NCBI GenBank assembly: GCA_943789505.1 | Contig: CALSUJ010000003.1 | Location: 124,001 to 188,000 of the forward strand | DNA from: an uncultured Flavobacteriales bacterium | GTDB taxonomy: Bacteria; Bacteroidota; Bacteroidia; Flavobacteriales; BACL11 | Length of the DNA stretch: 64,000 nt | Direction: 5' to 3' | Part shown: piece after piece, positions 8,386 through 17,025 of the stretch | How positions within the stretch are numbered: the stretch's first letter is position 1 | Layout of the letters: each line of letters begins with the position of its first letter | Translations under genes and position numbers: made by a program | The notes under the pieces: generated by a model | The model's input: only the letters and a program-made list of their open reading frames with translations | What the model was told of the DNA's origin: nothing | Database searches by the model: none

Positions 8386-9657
8386 ATGAACGTATTAATA
8401 CTAGGGAGCGGAGGAAGAGAGCATGCATTTGCATGGAAAATTTCAAAAAGCAGTTCATGTAATAAATTATTTATTGCCCCAGGAAATGCAGGAACAGCTG
8501 AAGTGGGGACGAATATTAATATTGATGTAAATGATTTTGAAAGCATAAAAGAATTCTCACTTACTGAAAATATTGAGCTAATTTTAGTAGGGCCTGAAGA
8601 TCCATTAGTAAATGGCATCTATAATTTCTTTAAAGGAGATGAACATTTAAAAAACATTTCTTTAATAGGGCCTTCAAAAGAAGGAGCGCAATTAGAAGGA
8701 AGTAAGCGATTTGCAAAAGAATTTATGTTTAGACATAATATCCCTACGGCAAAATATGAAGCTTTTACTAAAGATAATATAGAAGAAGGGTATACTTTTT
8801 TAGAAAATATTGAGGCGCCTTATGTGTTAAAAGCTGATGGTTTGGCTGCAGGGAAAGGAGTGCTAATCCTTAATGATTTGCAAGAAGCAAAAGACGAGTT
8901 AAAAGCTATGGTGGCAGATTTAAAATTTGGAACTGCATCATCAACAGTAGTTATTGAGGAATTCTTAGAAGGAATTGAACTTTCAGTATTTGTTTTAACA
9001 GATGGTGATTCCTATAAAATTCTCCCTTCAGCAAAAGATTATAAGCGTATTGGGGAAGGAAATACTGGATTAAATACTGGAGGTATGGGCGCTATTTCAC
9101 CCGTACCATTTGCTGATAGATTCTACATTGAAAAAATAGAAAGAGAGATTATTAAGCCAACTGTAGAAGGGTTAAGAAAAGATAATATTGAATACAAGGG
9201 ATTCATCTTTATTGGGCTCATAAATCTAAAGGGAGAGCCTAAAGTAATTGAATATAACGTGCGAATGGGAGACCCTGAAACGGAAGTTGTTATTCCTAGA
9301 ATAAAATCCGACTTACTGAACCTTTTAAAGGGAATTGGAGATGGTACTTTTAGTGAAAAAGATTTAGAAATAACGGAAGAAGTGGCGACAACAGTAATGT
9401 TGGTTTCAGGCGGTTATCCTGAAGCTTATAAAAAAGGAAAAGAAATTACAGGAATTGAAAAAGTAAGCGAAAGTATTGTATTCCATGCAGGAACAAAAAA
9501 AGAAAGAGAAGTGGTGAAAACTAATGGAGGGAGAGTTATTGCTCTAACTTCATTCGGAGAAAATATGAACGATGCACTTAAAAAATCATTTGATAGCGCG
9601 GAAAAAATAGCTTTTGAAGGCAAATACTTTCGTAGAGATATTGGCTTTGATTTATGA
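8386..9657 (+). CDS. purD: phosphoribosylamine-glycine ligase
   Basis: PurD (423 residues) joins glycine to phosphoribosylamine with ATP to give GAR, the second step of purine synthesis. It has the N-terminal MNVLILGSGGREHAFAWKI signature, GPEDPLVNGI, and an ATP-grasp domain with YVLKADGLAAGKGV and IEYNVRMGDPETE. Length is typical. Its last 6 nt overlap a small gene on the opposite strand (9652-9828). purQ follows at 10.8 kb, so two purine genes bracket the DUF6427-like gene. Confidence 0.97.
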   Translation: MNVLILGSGGREHAFAWKISKSSSCNKLFIAPGNAGTAEVGTNINIDVNDFESIKEFSLTENIELILVGPEDPLVNGIYNFFKGDEHLKNISLIGPSKEGAQLEGSKRFAKEFMFRHNIPTAKYEAFTKDNIEEGYTFLENIEAPYVLKADGLAAGKGVLILNDLQEAKDELKAMVADLKFGTASSTVVIEEFLEGIELSVFVLTDGDSYKILPSAKDYKRIGEGNTGLNTGGMGAISPVPFADRFYIEKIEREIIKPTVEGLRKDNIEYKGFIFIGLINLKGEPKVIEYNVRMGDPETEVVIPRIKSDLLNLLKGIGDGTFSEKDLEITEEVATTVMLVSGGYPEAYKKGKEITGIEKVSESIVFHAGTKKEREVVKTNGGRVIALTSFGENMNDALKKSFDSAEKIAFEGKYFRRDIGFDL

Positions 9658-9828
9658 TGAAGCGTGCTCCTCTCCATCTTTTCTATGCTTTAGCATTTTA
9701 GCAGTCCAGATCACTAAAAAAGCAAAGATGATAACAATATATAAATAGTTTATTGTGTTGCCTACCACTTCAACACCATTAAAAATCAGACCAAAAAAAT
9801 CTCCGATTGCATAAAATATTTTATTCAT
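9652..9828 (-). CDS. 58-residue single-helix membrane protein (DUF6341-like)
   Basis: The minus strand encodes MNKIFYAIGDFFGLIFNGVE..., 58 residues, ending in a charged HRKDGEEHASS tail. One strong helix (about residues 27-45, NYLYIVIIFAFLVIWTAKML) follows an amphipathic start. It has the layout of the small Flavobacteriia protein I recall as DUF6341, which sits beside a DUF6427 gene and purD, as here. The match is from memory and gene order, not a search. It overlaps purD's stop by 6 nt, tail to tail, and is divergent from the 9880 gene. Confidence 0.65.
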   Translation of the reverse strand: MNKIFYAIGDFFGLIFNGVEVVGNTINYLYIVIIFAFLVIWTAKMLKHRKDGEEHASS

Positions 9829-9879
9829 AATTTTTGTTTTAATTTACTGATGCAAATTTAACTATTTTTAGAGAATACA

Positions 9880-10812
9880 ATGTTTCTTAAACACCTTATA
9901 AATCCAAGGCCAACAATAATTTTATTTTTTATTGTTTTTTGCATACTATTTATCTGCTTACCTTTACTGAACTCCCCATTTCAGTTAGTCTTTTCACATC
10001 AATGGCTATCTCCTTTTTTCGTGTTTTTACTTGGCTTGCTTCTACCAGCATTTAATGCGCTAGGAATTAATAACTTAATCTATGAAAAAAATATTATTCG
10101 CAAAGACAACCTGGTACTTGGTTTTATATTTCTACTGCTTTGTACACCTTTCGTAAACAATGTTACAGAGTGGATAATTTCATTTTTTCTACTTTTTTTT
10201 CTGAATTCTATCTTAGAAACTTATCAAAAAGAACACCCATTTGCTCAAGTTTTTAACACAGGTATTATTATTTCTATTTTTAGTTTTATTTTTCCAAACT
10301 TGCTTTTCCTTATGTTCCTTATTGTGATTAGCGGGATTAATTACAGTAACTTAAATTGGAGAAATCTATGTATATCATGTATAGGGATTTCCCTTCCCTA
10401 TTTTTTCTACTTTGTTTACACTTTTCTGTTTGATAGAGCCTTTATTTTTCCAACTTTTGAAACACTGCAATTTATCAGCTTTCCTAATATCAATGATTTT
10501 AAAATACCCAAATTAATTTGGCTTAGTATGTTGCTTATTATCAGTTTACTTTCATTTATTGAGCTTTTTCAGTGGCTCTACAAAAAGAGTATTCTTTCTA
10601 GAAAATCTTTTCTGATTATTTTATTTTATTTTGTCTTTAGTTTATTACTAATTATTTTTGGAGGACTTAAATCATGGTACTTTTTAATGACTCCTTTATG
10701 TGTAATTATTGGGAATTATTTCACATACACTAAAAATAAGAAAATTGGTAATTTTTTATTTTTACTTTTCATAATTTCTTCCTTCTGTTGTAGGTACTCG
10801 GTTGTGTTATAA
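9880..10812 (+). CDS. multi-pass membrane protein (DUF6427-like)
   Basis: This 310-residue, very hydrophobic protein is rich in Phe, Ile and Leu, with about eight to nine membrane helices separated by short loops (for example NPRPTII at the start, SNLNWRNLC in the middle, GGLKSWYF late). It has no signal peptide distinct from the first helix and no catalytic motif. Size, composition and position between purD and purQ, next to a DUF6341-like mini protein, match the Flavobacteriia DUF6427 family of unknown function. The family name is from memory. The gene ends about 30 nt before purQ, which has its own promoter box. Confidence 0.7.
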   Translation: MFLKHLINPRPTIILFFIVFCILFICLPLLNSPFQLVFSHQWLSPFFVFLLGLLLPAFNALGINNLIYEKNIIRKDNLVLGFIFLLLCTPFVNNVTEWIISFFLLFFLNSILETYQKEHPFAQVFNTGIIISIFSFIFPNLLFLMFLIVISGINYSNLNWRNLCISCIGISLPYFFYFVYTFLFDRAFIFPTFETLQFISFPNINDFKIPKLIWLSMLLIISLLSFIELFQWLYKKSILSRKSFLIILFYFVFSLLLIIFGGLKSWYFLMTPLCVIIGNYFTYTKNKKIGNFLFLLFIISSFCCRYSVVL

Positions 10813-10816
10813 TGTG

Positions 10817-10824
10817 TAAATTTG
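10817..10824 (+). promoter_or_regulatory. -7 promoter box TAAATTTG for purQ
   Basis: TAAATTTG matches TAnnTTTG, 19 nt before the purQ ATG at 10844. Confidence 0.55.
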
Positions 10825-10843
10825 CCGTATTAAAAATAATATT

Positions 10844-11533
10844 ATGAAATTTGGTGTAGTTGTTTTTCCTGGCTCTAATTGCGACATGGATATGGTTTAT
10901 GTTTTAGAGACTATTATGAAGCAAGATGTAGTAAAACTTTGGCATAAAGATACTGATTTGCAAGAGTGTGATTTTATCATTTTACCTGGAGGGTTCTCTT
11001 TTGGTGATTATCTAAGATCAGGAGCAATTGCTAAATTTTCTCCTATTATGACAGAAATTATTGGCTTTGCAAATGCGGGTGGCTATGTAATGGGAATATG
11101 TAATGGGTTCCAAATTTTAACAGAGAGCGGATTATTACCAGGTGCACTATTGCACAATAATAGCCATAAATTTATTTGTAAAAACACTTATTTAAAGGTT
11201 GAAACAAAAAATACTTTAGTTACAAATCAATATGCTGAAAAGGCAATAAAAATTCCTATCGCTCATGGAGAAGGAAAATACTTTGCAGATGAAAAAACAA
11301 TGAAAGCTTTAATTCAAAATGATCAGATTTTATTTAAGTATTGTGATGAGAATGGGAATATTACTGAAAAAGCAAACCCTAATGGCTCTTTATTAAATAT
11401 TGCTGGGGTTTGCAATGCTAATAGAAATGTTTTTGGGATGATGCCACACCCAGAAAGAGCAGCTGACCAAGAACTAAATAATCAAGATGGGCTTTCTTTA
11501 TTCAAAAGTATTTTATCTGAAATCCAGCTCTAA
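10844..11533 (+). CDS. purQ: phosphoribosylformylglycinamidine synthase, glutaminase subunit
   Basis: PurQ (229 residues) supplies ammonia from glutamine for FGAM synthesis in purine biosynthesis, working with PurL and PurS. The class I glutaminase triad is visible: Cys in MGICNGFQIL (near residue 86) and His-Glu in MMPHPERA near the C-terminus. The N-terminal FGVVVFPGSNCDMDM is the family signature. As a separate small subunit it implies a small-type PurL elsewhere. It is transcribed from its own TAAATTTG box. Confidence 0.96.
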   Translation: MKFGVVVFPGSNCDMDMVYVLETIMKQDVVKLWHKDTDLQECDFIILPGGFSFGDYLRSGAIAKFSPIMTEIIGFANAGGYVMGICNGFQILTESGLLPGALLHNNSHKFICKNTYLKVETKNTLVTNQYAEKAIKIPIAHGEGKYFADEKTMKALIQNDQILFKYCDENGNITEKANPNGSLLNIAGVCNANRNVFGMMPHPERAADQELNNQDGLSLFKSILSEIQL

Positions 11534-11676
11534 TTTTTTACCAATATAAAAAATCTAAACTTTTTTATTGTCTAATTTAACATTACACTATCTAGCAACT
11601 TTAGTTTATTAACTAATTGTTGAAAAAGATGTTGAGAACCAACTTTAAGTTACTGTTGAAATTTTAATAATATTTC

Positions 11677-11684
11677 TAAACTTG
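11677..11684 (+). promoter_or_regulatory. candidate -7 box TAAACTTG for nrdJ
   Basis: TAAACTTG has one mismatch to TAnnTTTG. A TTG 18 nt upstream (11656-11658) sits where the -33 element is expected. It lies 50 nt before the ATG at 11735. Confidence 0.35.
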
Positions 11685-11734
11685 TAGTCAATAAAAAAAT
11701 ACTGAAAAATTAAAAGCTTTAATCTGAAAACTAA

Positions 11735-14326
11735 ATGACCACAATAACACAAAAACCACAAGAGGTTACAACAAAAACAAAAAAACAAAAAACTTATCCA
11801 TATGAGCAAGTTTTAGAAGCTGCAGTTGCCTATTTTAATGGTGACGAATTAGCGGGCACAACTTGGATGAACAAGTATGCAATGAAGAATAAGGAAGGTG
11901 AATTTGTTGAGCTAAATCCAGATGACATGCACAGGAGAATGGCTAAAGAATTTGGTAGAATTGAAGCAGATTATAAATTAAAATACAACCTTAACGGAAG
12001 CGCTAAATTCTTATCCAAATATGGACAAGAAAGAGAAGATCTAACAGAAGAGAAGGTTTATAATTACTTTAAAAAATTCGGATATATTATTCCACAAGGG
12101 AGTGTAATGAGTTCTTTAGGAAATCACTATAAATTAGCTTCTTTATCTAATTGTATAGTTGTCCCAGAATTACATGATTCTTATGGTGGAGTGTTTTACA
12201 CTGATCAACAATTAGCCCAACTATTTAAAAGACGGTGTGGTGTCGGAGTTGATATTTCTAACTTACGCCCATCAGGAGCAAGAGTTTCCAATGCTGCAGG
12301 AAGTACTTCAGGAGCCGTTTCTTTTATGAATCGTTTTTCAAATACAACTCGGGAAGTAGCACAAAATGGAAGAAGAGGAGCTTTGATGCTCTCTATGGAT
12401 ATTGCTCATCCTGATGTTGAAGATTTCATTACTATAAAACAAGATTTACAAAAAGTAACAGGAGCTAATATTTCTATTCGTTTGTCGGATGAGTTTATGA
12501 AAGCTGTGGAAAACAATGCAGAATATACACACAAATGGCCAATTGATTCTGAAACACCTAAATTTAGCAAAACAGTTAAAGCTAAAGAGCTTTGGGATAC
12601 TATTATTGAGTGCGCACATAATACTGCTGAACCAGGACTAATATTCTGGGATAGACAACACTGGTATTCTACATCATCAGTATATCCTGGATATAAAAAC
12701 ACATCAACTAACCCCTGTTCTGAAATTGCAATGCAAGGAGGAGATAGCTGTAGATTGATTGCCATTAATCTATTTAACTTTGTTGAAAACCCTTTCACTA
12801 AAGATGCGAAATTTTTAATGGAAGAATTCTATAAATCAACATATGAAGGACAAAGATTAATGGATGATTTAGTAGATTTAGAAACTGAAGCTATTGGTAG
12901 AATTCTTAGAAAAGTAGAAGCGGATGATGAGCCAGAAAACATCAAGCAGGTAGAAAAAGAAACTTGGGAGTTATTGCTTAAAACTGGGAAAGAAGGAAGA
13001 AGAACAGGATTAGGATTTACTGCACTTGCTGATATGGTAGCTGCACTGGGAATGGCTATCGATTCTGATGATGCTATTGCTAAGGTGGAAGAAATAATGA
13101 AAGAGAAATGTAGAGCAGAGTTTGATAGTTCTATTGATATGTCACTAGAAAGAGGAAGTTTTGTTGGCTTTGATGCTAAAATTGAAAATACTTCAGAGTT
13201 TGTACAAATGTTAGAAGTTGAACTTCCTGGAGTATATGAAAGAATGATGAAATTCGGAAGAAGAAATATCTCTATTAGTACAGTAGCTCCAACAGGTACA
13301 TTAAGCATGTTAGCACAAACTTCTTCAGGTATTGAGCCTGTGTTTATGACACATTATAAAAGAAGACGAAAAATAAACGAGCAAGATAGAGAAGCGAAAG
13401 TTGACTTTATTGATGATTTAGGAGATAAGTGGCAAGAGTTTACGGTTTATCACCATAACTTAAAAACTTGGATGGAAGTAACGGGAGAAACTGATATTAC
13501 AAAAAGTCCTTATGCTGGAAGTACTGCACCCGAAATTAATTGGAATAAAAGAGTTGAAATGCAAGCGGTAGTGCAAAAATATGTAACCCACTCTATTAGT
13601 TCAACTATTAATTTACCTAATGATGTATCGCTAGATGAAGTAAGTAATATTTACCTAGAATCATGGAAACAGGGGACAAAAGGAATTACAGTTTATAGAG
13701 ATGGATCAAGAGCAGGAGTATTAGTTGCTGCTGACGATAACGGGAAAAATGATGTCCTTGAAAATGCTGAATTTAAAGAAACAAAAGCCCCTTCCCGTAC
13801 TAAAAGATTAGATGCAAAAGTAGTTCGTTTTCAAAATAATAAAGAAAAATGGATTGCAGTTGTTGGTTTGCTAAACGGAAGACCATACGAAATATTTACA
13901 GGAAAAACTGAGGATGTATTTAATGTGCCGGCAGCAGTGGAATACGGTTGGGTAATAAAAAACAGAAGAGAGGACGGTTCTACTCAATATGATTTCCAAT
14001 ATGAAGATAAGGAAGGATATAAAATAACAATGGGAGGTCTATCTCGTTCATTTGATAAAGAATTCTGGAACTATGCAAAATTAATTTCTGGAGTATTACG
14101 TCATGGAATGCCTTTGCATTATGTTGTGGACCTAATCGGAAAAATGAATATGTATGATGAAAATATTAATACTTGGAAAAGTGGAGTTGTAAGGGCTCTA
14201 AAAACATTTATTGCTGACGGCACAAAAGTAAGCGACCACACTTGTGGGGAATGTGGTGATGAAGGCTTAGTCTATGAAGAAGGCTGTCTTAAATGCGTTA
14301 GCTGCGGCTACAGTAAGTGTGGTTAA
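11735..14326 (+). CDS. nrdJ: adenosylcobalamin-dependent ribonucleoside-diphosphate reductase (class II)
   Basis: This 863-residue enzyme makes deoxyribonucleotides with a B12-generated thiyl radical, so it needs no oxygen and no NrdB partner. Recognisable parts are LSNCIVVPE and KRRCGVGVDISNLRPSGA in the barrel, the finger-loop NPCSEIAMQGGDSCRL with the radical cysteine, and APTGTLSMLAQTSSGIEPVF near residue 525. The C-terminus (ECGDEGLVYEEGCLKCVSCG) holds redox cysteines that re-reduce the active site, in a zinc-ribbon-like layout. No B12 riboswitch is apparent upstream. A terminator-like hairpin follows. The cell must import or make cobalamin. Confidence 0.95.
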   Translation: MTTITQKPQEVTTKTKKQKTYPYEQVLEAAVAYFNGDELAGTTWMNKYAMKNKEGEFVELNPDDMHRRMAKEFGRIEADYKLKYNLNGSAKFLSKYGQEREDLTEEKVYNYFKKFGYIIPQGSVMSSLGNHYKLASLSNCIVVPELHDSYGGVFYTDQQLAQLFKRRCGVGVDISNLRPSGARVSNAAGSTSGAVSFMNRFSNTTREVAQNGRRGALMLSMDIAHPDVEDFITIKQDLQKVTGANISIRLSDEFMKAVENNAEYTHKWPIDSETPKFSKTVKAKELWDTIIECAHNTAEPGLIFWDRQHWYSTSSVYPGYKNTSTNPCSEIAMQGGDSCRLIAINLFNFVENPFTKDAKFLMEEFYKSTYEGQRLMDDLVDLETEAIGRILRKVEADDEPENIKQVEKETWELLLKTGKEGRRTGLGFTALADMVAALGMAIDSDDAIAKVEEIMKEKCRAEFDSSIDMSLERGSFVGFDAKIENTSEFVQMLEVELPGVYERMMKFGRRNISISTVAPTGTLSMLAQTSSGIEPVFMTHYKRRRKINEQDREAKVDFIDDLGDKWQEFTVYHHNLKTWMEVTGETDITKSPYAGSTAPEINWNKRVEMQAVVQKYVTHSISSTINLPNDVSLDEVSNIYLESWKQGTKGITVYRDGSRAGVLVAADDNGKNDVLENAEFKETKAPSRTKRLDAKVVRFQNNKEKWIAVVGLLNGRPYEIFTGKTEDVFNVPAAVEYGWVIKNRREDGSTQYDFQYEDKEGYKITMGGLSRSFDKEFWNYAKLISGVLRHGMPLHYVVDLIGKMNMYDENINTWKSGVVRALKTFIADGTKVSDHTCGECGDEGLVYEEGCLKCVSCGYSKCG

Positions 14327-14345
14327 AAAATCAAATTTAATATTC

Positions 14346-14376
14346 AAAACCCATCTATTTTAGGTGGGGTTTTTAT
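14346..14376 (+). terminator. rho-independent terminator after nrdJ
   Basis: AAAACCC pairs with GGGTTTT and, after a one-base bulge, ATCTA pairs with TAGGT allowing a G-T pair. The right arm runs into TTTTTATT. Confidence 0.75.
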
Positions 14377-14382
14377 TACCTA

Positions 14383-14390
14383 TATTTTTG
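14383..14390 (+). promoter_or_regulatory. relic -7 promoter box TATTTTTG of comF
   Basis: TATTTTTG lies 22 nt before the ATG (14413) of the decayed comF gene, showing that the promoter is still intact. Confidence 0.45.
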
Positions 14391-14412
14391 TAACTTTCAG
14401 TAATAAAAAAAT

Positions 14413-15092
14413 ATGCTCATTTTTTGAGGATTTAGTTTCCTTATTTTATCCCAATTCTTGTGGTATCTGTGGAAAAAACCTACTAAAAGATGAAGATACA
14501 CTATGTATGCTTTGTTTGTACAAAATTCCAAGAACAAATTGCTTTAGAAAGAAAATAGCGTAAGTCAAATATTTTGGAGAAGGGTTAAAATAGAAAATGC
14601 AGCTGCATTATATCAATTTCATAAAGAAGGAAGTATTCAAAAATTAATCCAACAGCTAAAATATGAAGATGGGAAAAACACAGAAATGTTTTTAGGGAAG
14701 TAAATAAGATATACAATAAAGGAAAGTCCATTTTTTTGTAATTTGGATTATATTATTCCAGTCCCTCTAAATCTAAAAAAGAAAAACTAAGAGGATATAA
14801 TCAAAGCAAATATATTGTTAAGGGGATACAAGAAATACTAAGTATTGAAGTAAATAATAATCTACTCATCCATACAGAAAGTACAGATTCTCAAACAAGA
14901 AAAAAACGATTTAGCCGTTAGAAAAATATGATGAATAGTTTTCGTTTAAAACAGGCTAATCAATTACAAAATAAACATATTTTACTAGTAGATGATGTAG
15001 TAACCACAGGCGCAACTATGGAGGTTTGTGCCCAAAAATTATTAGAAATTAAAGGGGTAAAAGTAAGCATTATAACCATTGCAGTCGCCTAA
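14413..15092 (+). pseudogene. comF: ComF-family phosphoribosyltransferase pseudogene
   Basis: Joined across frames the stretch reads as a normal ComF: LFYPNSCGICGKNLL...LCMLCL zinc ribbon, SQIFWRRVKIENAAALYQF, IQKLIQQLKYEDGK, DYIIPVPLN, LRGYNQS and the PRPP loop HILLVDDVVTTGAT. Five lesions break it. They are: an extra T in the T run at 14420-14425 right after the start (MLIF-stop, where MLIFEDLVS would fit); a missing A near 14552-14555; TAA at 14701-14703 where GAA would fit; a missing A in the runs at 14775-14786; and TAG at 14919-14921 where the family has Trp (TGG). ComF helps DNA uptake and recombination in competent bacteria. Two nonsense changes besides the indels make real decay likelier than sequencing error. 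Confidence 0.92.
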
Positions 15093-15103
15093 GTCAAATA
15101 GAG

Positions 15104-15111
15104 TATATTTG
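15104..15111 (+). promoter_or_regulatory. -7 promoter box TATATTTG, 6 nt from the lipoprotein ATG
   Basis: TATATTTG matches the consensus and ends 6 nt before the ATG at 15118, predicting a near-leaderless transcript. Confidence 0.55.
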
Positions 15112-15117
15112 CCAGTA

Positions 15118-16188
15118 ATGAAATCCATTTATTCAATATTTATTTACCTACTATTATTAAGTAGTTGTGCGAATATAGTTGCTCCAACAGGAGGGAAAAA
15201 AGATGCTGATTCACCTGAAATTCTAAATAAATCAATATTAGAAAAGGAAGGGATTATAAGCATTGATTTTACATTTAACGAATATATTCAGCTTAATAAA
15301 TGGGAAGAATATTTTTATATTTCACCTCCTACAGAAAAAAGAATTCAAAAGAAAATAAAAGGAAAAATGTTAACTTTAACTATTGAGGATACATTGGCTA
15401 AGAATACGACTTACAATATTGCTTTAAATAATTGCATAAAAGATAATAATGAAGGAAATATTGTAGATACTCTCAATTTTATTTTCTCAACTTATGATAA
15501 AATTGATAGCCTTACTTTAAGCGGAAAATTGCAAGATGCATATACTTTAGATGCAGTTGAAAATGCATGGATTATGCTTTTTTTGAACAGCAGAGTTGAT
15601 AGTATTATCTTTAAAGAAAAACCTAATTATATTGCTAAAACAAATGAAAATGGAGATTTCCATTTTCCTAATTTGAATAGTAAAAATTATACGATTGTAT
15701 CCTTAACAGATTTTGACTTCATCTATAATGAAGAAGAAAAAATTGCCTTTTTAAACACTACGGTTAATGCCAAAAGAGATAGTTTCATTTCATTATTATC
15801 CTTTGATCCTATTATTGCAATTGATAGCATAATAAAGGATAGCACATTAGAAGAGGTTGATAGCACAACAGCTGATTCATTAGTTGTTGAAGAAATAAAA
15901 TATGGAAATCTTACTATTATTAGTACAGAAAATAAGCAATGTATATTCCAATTATTTCAGAATAATAAAGTAACTAATGAGTTTAACTTTACTGAACAAC
16001 CTTTTCTACTCACTGATATTACACCAGGTAAATATCAAATAAAATACATTGCTGACAGCAACAAAGATGGAAAGTGGACGACAGGGAGTTGGGAAAAAAG
16101 AGCTCAAGCTGAACAAGTTATCAATTATCCCTCAGAAATAACAATTCGTTCTAATTGGGATCTGGAATTGGAGTGGGAGCTAAAGTAG
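15118..16188 (+). CDS. Ig-like domain lipoprotein
   Basis: This 356-residue protein starts with a lipoprotein signal peptide, MKSIYSIFIYLLLLSSC, with the lipobox Cys at 17, followed by APTGGKKDADSPEIL. After that comes a bacterial Ig-like (Big_5 type) region with FTFNEYIQL...YFYISPP...YNIALNNCIKDNNEGN...FIFSTYDKIDSL, then a carboxypeptidase-regulatory-like beta domain (LSGKLQDAYT...AWIMLFLN...TNENGDFHFPNL). It is probably an outer-membrane-anchored structural protein; its role is unknown. The reading frame extends 13 codons upstream, but the -7 box would then lie inside the gene, so ATG 15118 is preferred. It follows comF, an order I recall from other Bacteroidetes, and overlaps the convergent amidase by 9 nt. 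Confidence 0.85.
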   Translation: MKSIYSIFIYLLLLSSCANIVAPTGGKKDADSPEILNKSILEKEGIISIDFTFNEYIQLNKWEEYFYISPPTEKRIQKKIKGKMLTLTIEDTLAKNTTYNIALNNCIKDNNEGNIVDTLNFIFSTYDKIDSLTLSGKLQDAYTLDAVENAWIMLFLNSRVDSIIFKEKPNYIAKTNENGDFHFPNLNSKNYTIVSLTDFDFIYNEEEKIAFLNTTVNAKRDSFISLLSFDPIIAIDSIIKDSTLEEVDSTTADSLVVEEIKYGNLTIISTENKQCIFQLFQNNKVTNEFNFTEQPFLLTDITPGKYQIKYIADSNKDGKWTTGSWEKRAQAEQVINYPSEITIRSNWDLELEWELK

Positions 16189-16956
16189 GCTAAAATTATC
16201 TCTGTCCTCCAAAAAATTCATTTGCCTTCTTTTTAATTTCAAATCATCTAAACTGATTTCAAATTGTAATACTTCTTCCTTATTTTCAGTTGCCGAAAAC
16301 AATTCTTTACCAAAAGCGTCAAAAACTTTAGAATGACCGTTAAATGAAATTTCGTTACCGTCTTCACCTACTCTATTTACTCCAATAGTATAGCATTGGT
16401 TTTCAATAGAACGAGCTTTTAAAAGTGTATCCCAAGCATTAATTCTTTTTACAGGCCAGTTTGCTAAGTAGATTAACATATCATATTCTACATCATTTCG
16501 GCTAAAAACAGGGAAACGCAAATCATAACAAATAAGCGGGCAAATTTTCCAACCTTCTAATTCTACAATTATTCTTTCCTTTCCTTTAGTTATATATTTC
16601 CCTTCTTTTATTAAAGAAAATAAATGATGTTTATCGTAGTTGTAAATTGTTCCATTTTTTGAAATCCAGACAAGTCGATTGAAAATATTTTCCCCCTCCT
16701 TAATCATTAAAGTTCCGGCAATAGCACAATCTTTAGTTTTAGAAATTTCTTTCATCCAACTAATCGTTTTACCGACCATACTCTCAGCTAAGTGATTAGA
16801 TTTTGGACAAAAAGCCGTATTAAACATTTCAGGCAATAAGATTATATCAGTATCTTTAATGCTTGAAATTATTGTTTTAAAATGAGAAATATTTGCATCT
16901 ACATCTTTCCAAAAAAGAATGGATTGAATAAGGGATATGGTGAGATAATTTTTCAT
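16180..16956 (-). CDS. nitrilase-family amidohydrolase (omega-amidase-like)
   Basis: This 258-residue protein has the nitrilase Glu-Lys-Cys triad: Glu in IILLPEMFNTAF (near residue 43), Lys in NYDKHHLFSL (near 110) and Cys in CPLICYDLRFPVFSR (near 140). The F-S-x-x-x-E-H-x-x-like and HLFSL features and overall size match the YafV/Nit2 omega-amidase branch, which hydrolyses alpha-ketoglutaramate and related omega-amides. Exact substrate is inferred. Its -7 box lies 5 nt before the ATG, right after the terminator of the sdh operon, so it is an independent unit. Confidence 0.88.
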   Translation of the reverse strand: MKNYLTISLIQSILFWKDVDANISHFKTIISSIKDTDIILLPEMFNTAFCPKSNHLAESMVGKTISWMKEISKTKDCAIAGTLMIKEGENIFNRLVWISKNGTIYNYDKHHLFSLIKEGKYITKGKERIIVELEGWKICPLICYDLRFPVFSRNDVEYDMLIYLANWPVKRINAWDTLLKARSIENQCYTIGVNRVGEDGNEISFNGHSKVFDAFGKELFSATENKEEVLQFEISLDDLKLKRRQMNFLEDRDNFSLL

Positions 16957-16961
16957 TAAGC

Positions 16962-16969
16962 CAAAAATA
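16962..16969 (-). promoter_or_regulatory. -7 promoter box TATTTTTG, 5 nt from the amidase ATG
   Basis: The minus strand reads TATTTTTG, then 5 nt, then ATG at 16956. It is another predicted leaderless start. Confidence 0.55.
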
Positions 16970-16977
16970 AGAATAAA

Positions 16978-17004
16978 AAAAGCAAGTCCTGCGAACTTGC
17001 TTTT
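16978..17004 (-). terminator. terminator of the sdh operon
   Basis: A 10-bp perfect inverted repeat, AAAAGCAAGT / ACTTGCTTTT, with a 7-nt loop sits 22 nt after the sdhB stop. In the minus-strand direction the right arm continues into a T run. Confidence 0.85.
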
Positions 17005-17025
17005 AATTTTTAGATAAAATCTGTT

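Noticed and set aside
11588-11605. ACACTATCTAGCA upstream of nrdJ, reminiscent of half an NrdR box
   Set aside because: Only the left half fits the NrdR palindrome and no second box at the usual spacing is visible, so I do not call a regulatory site.
11534-11734. Possible cobalamin riboswitch before the B12-dependent reductase
   Set aside because: The leader is AT-rich, about 200 nt, and I cannot find the conserved B12-box or the multi-stem layout.
12406-13308. Two 130-159 codon frames antisense to nrdJ
   Set aside because: They are shadows of the strongly coding nrdJ strand, with serine-rich, unstructured translations and no promoters.
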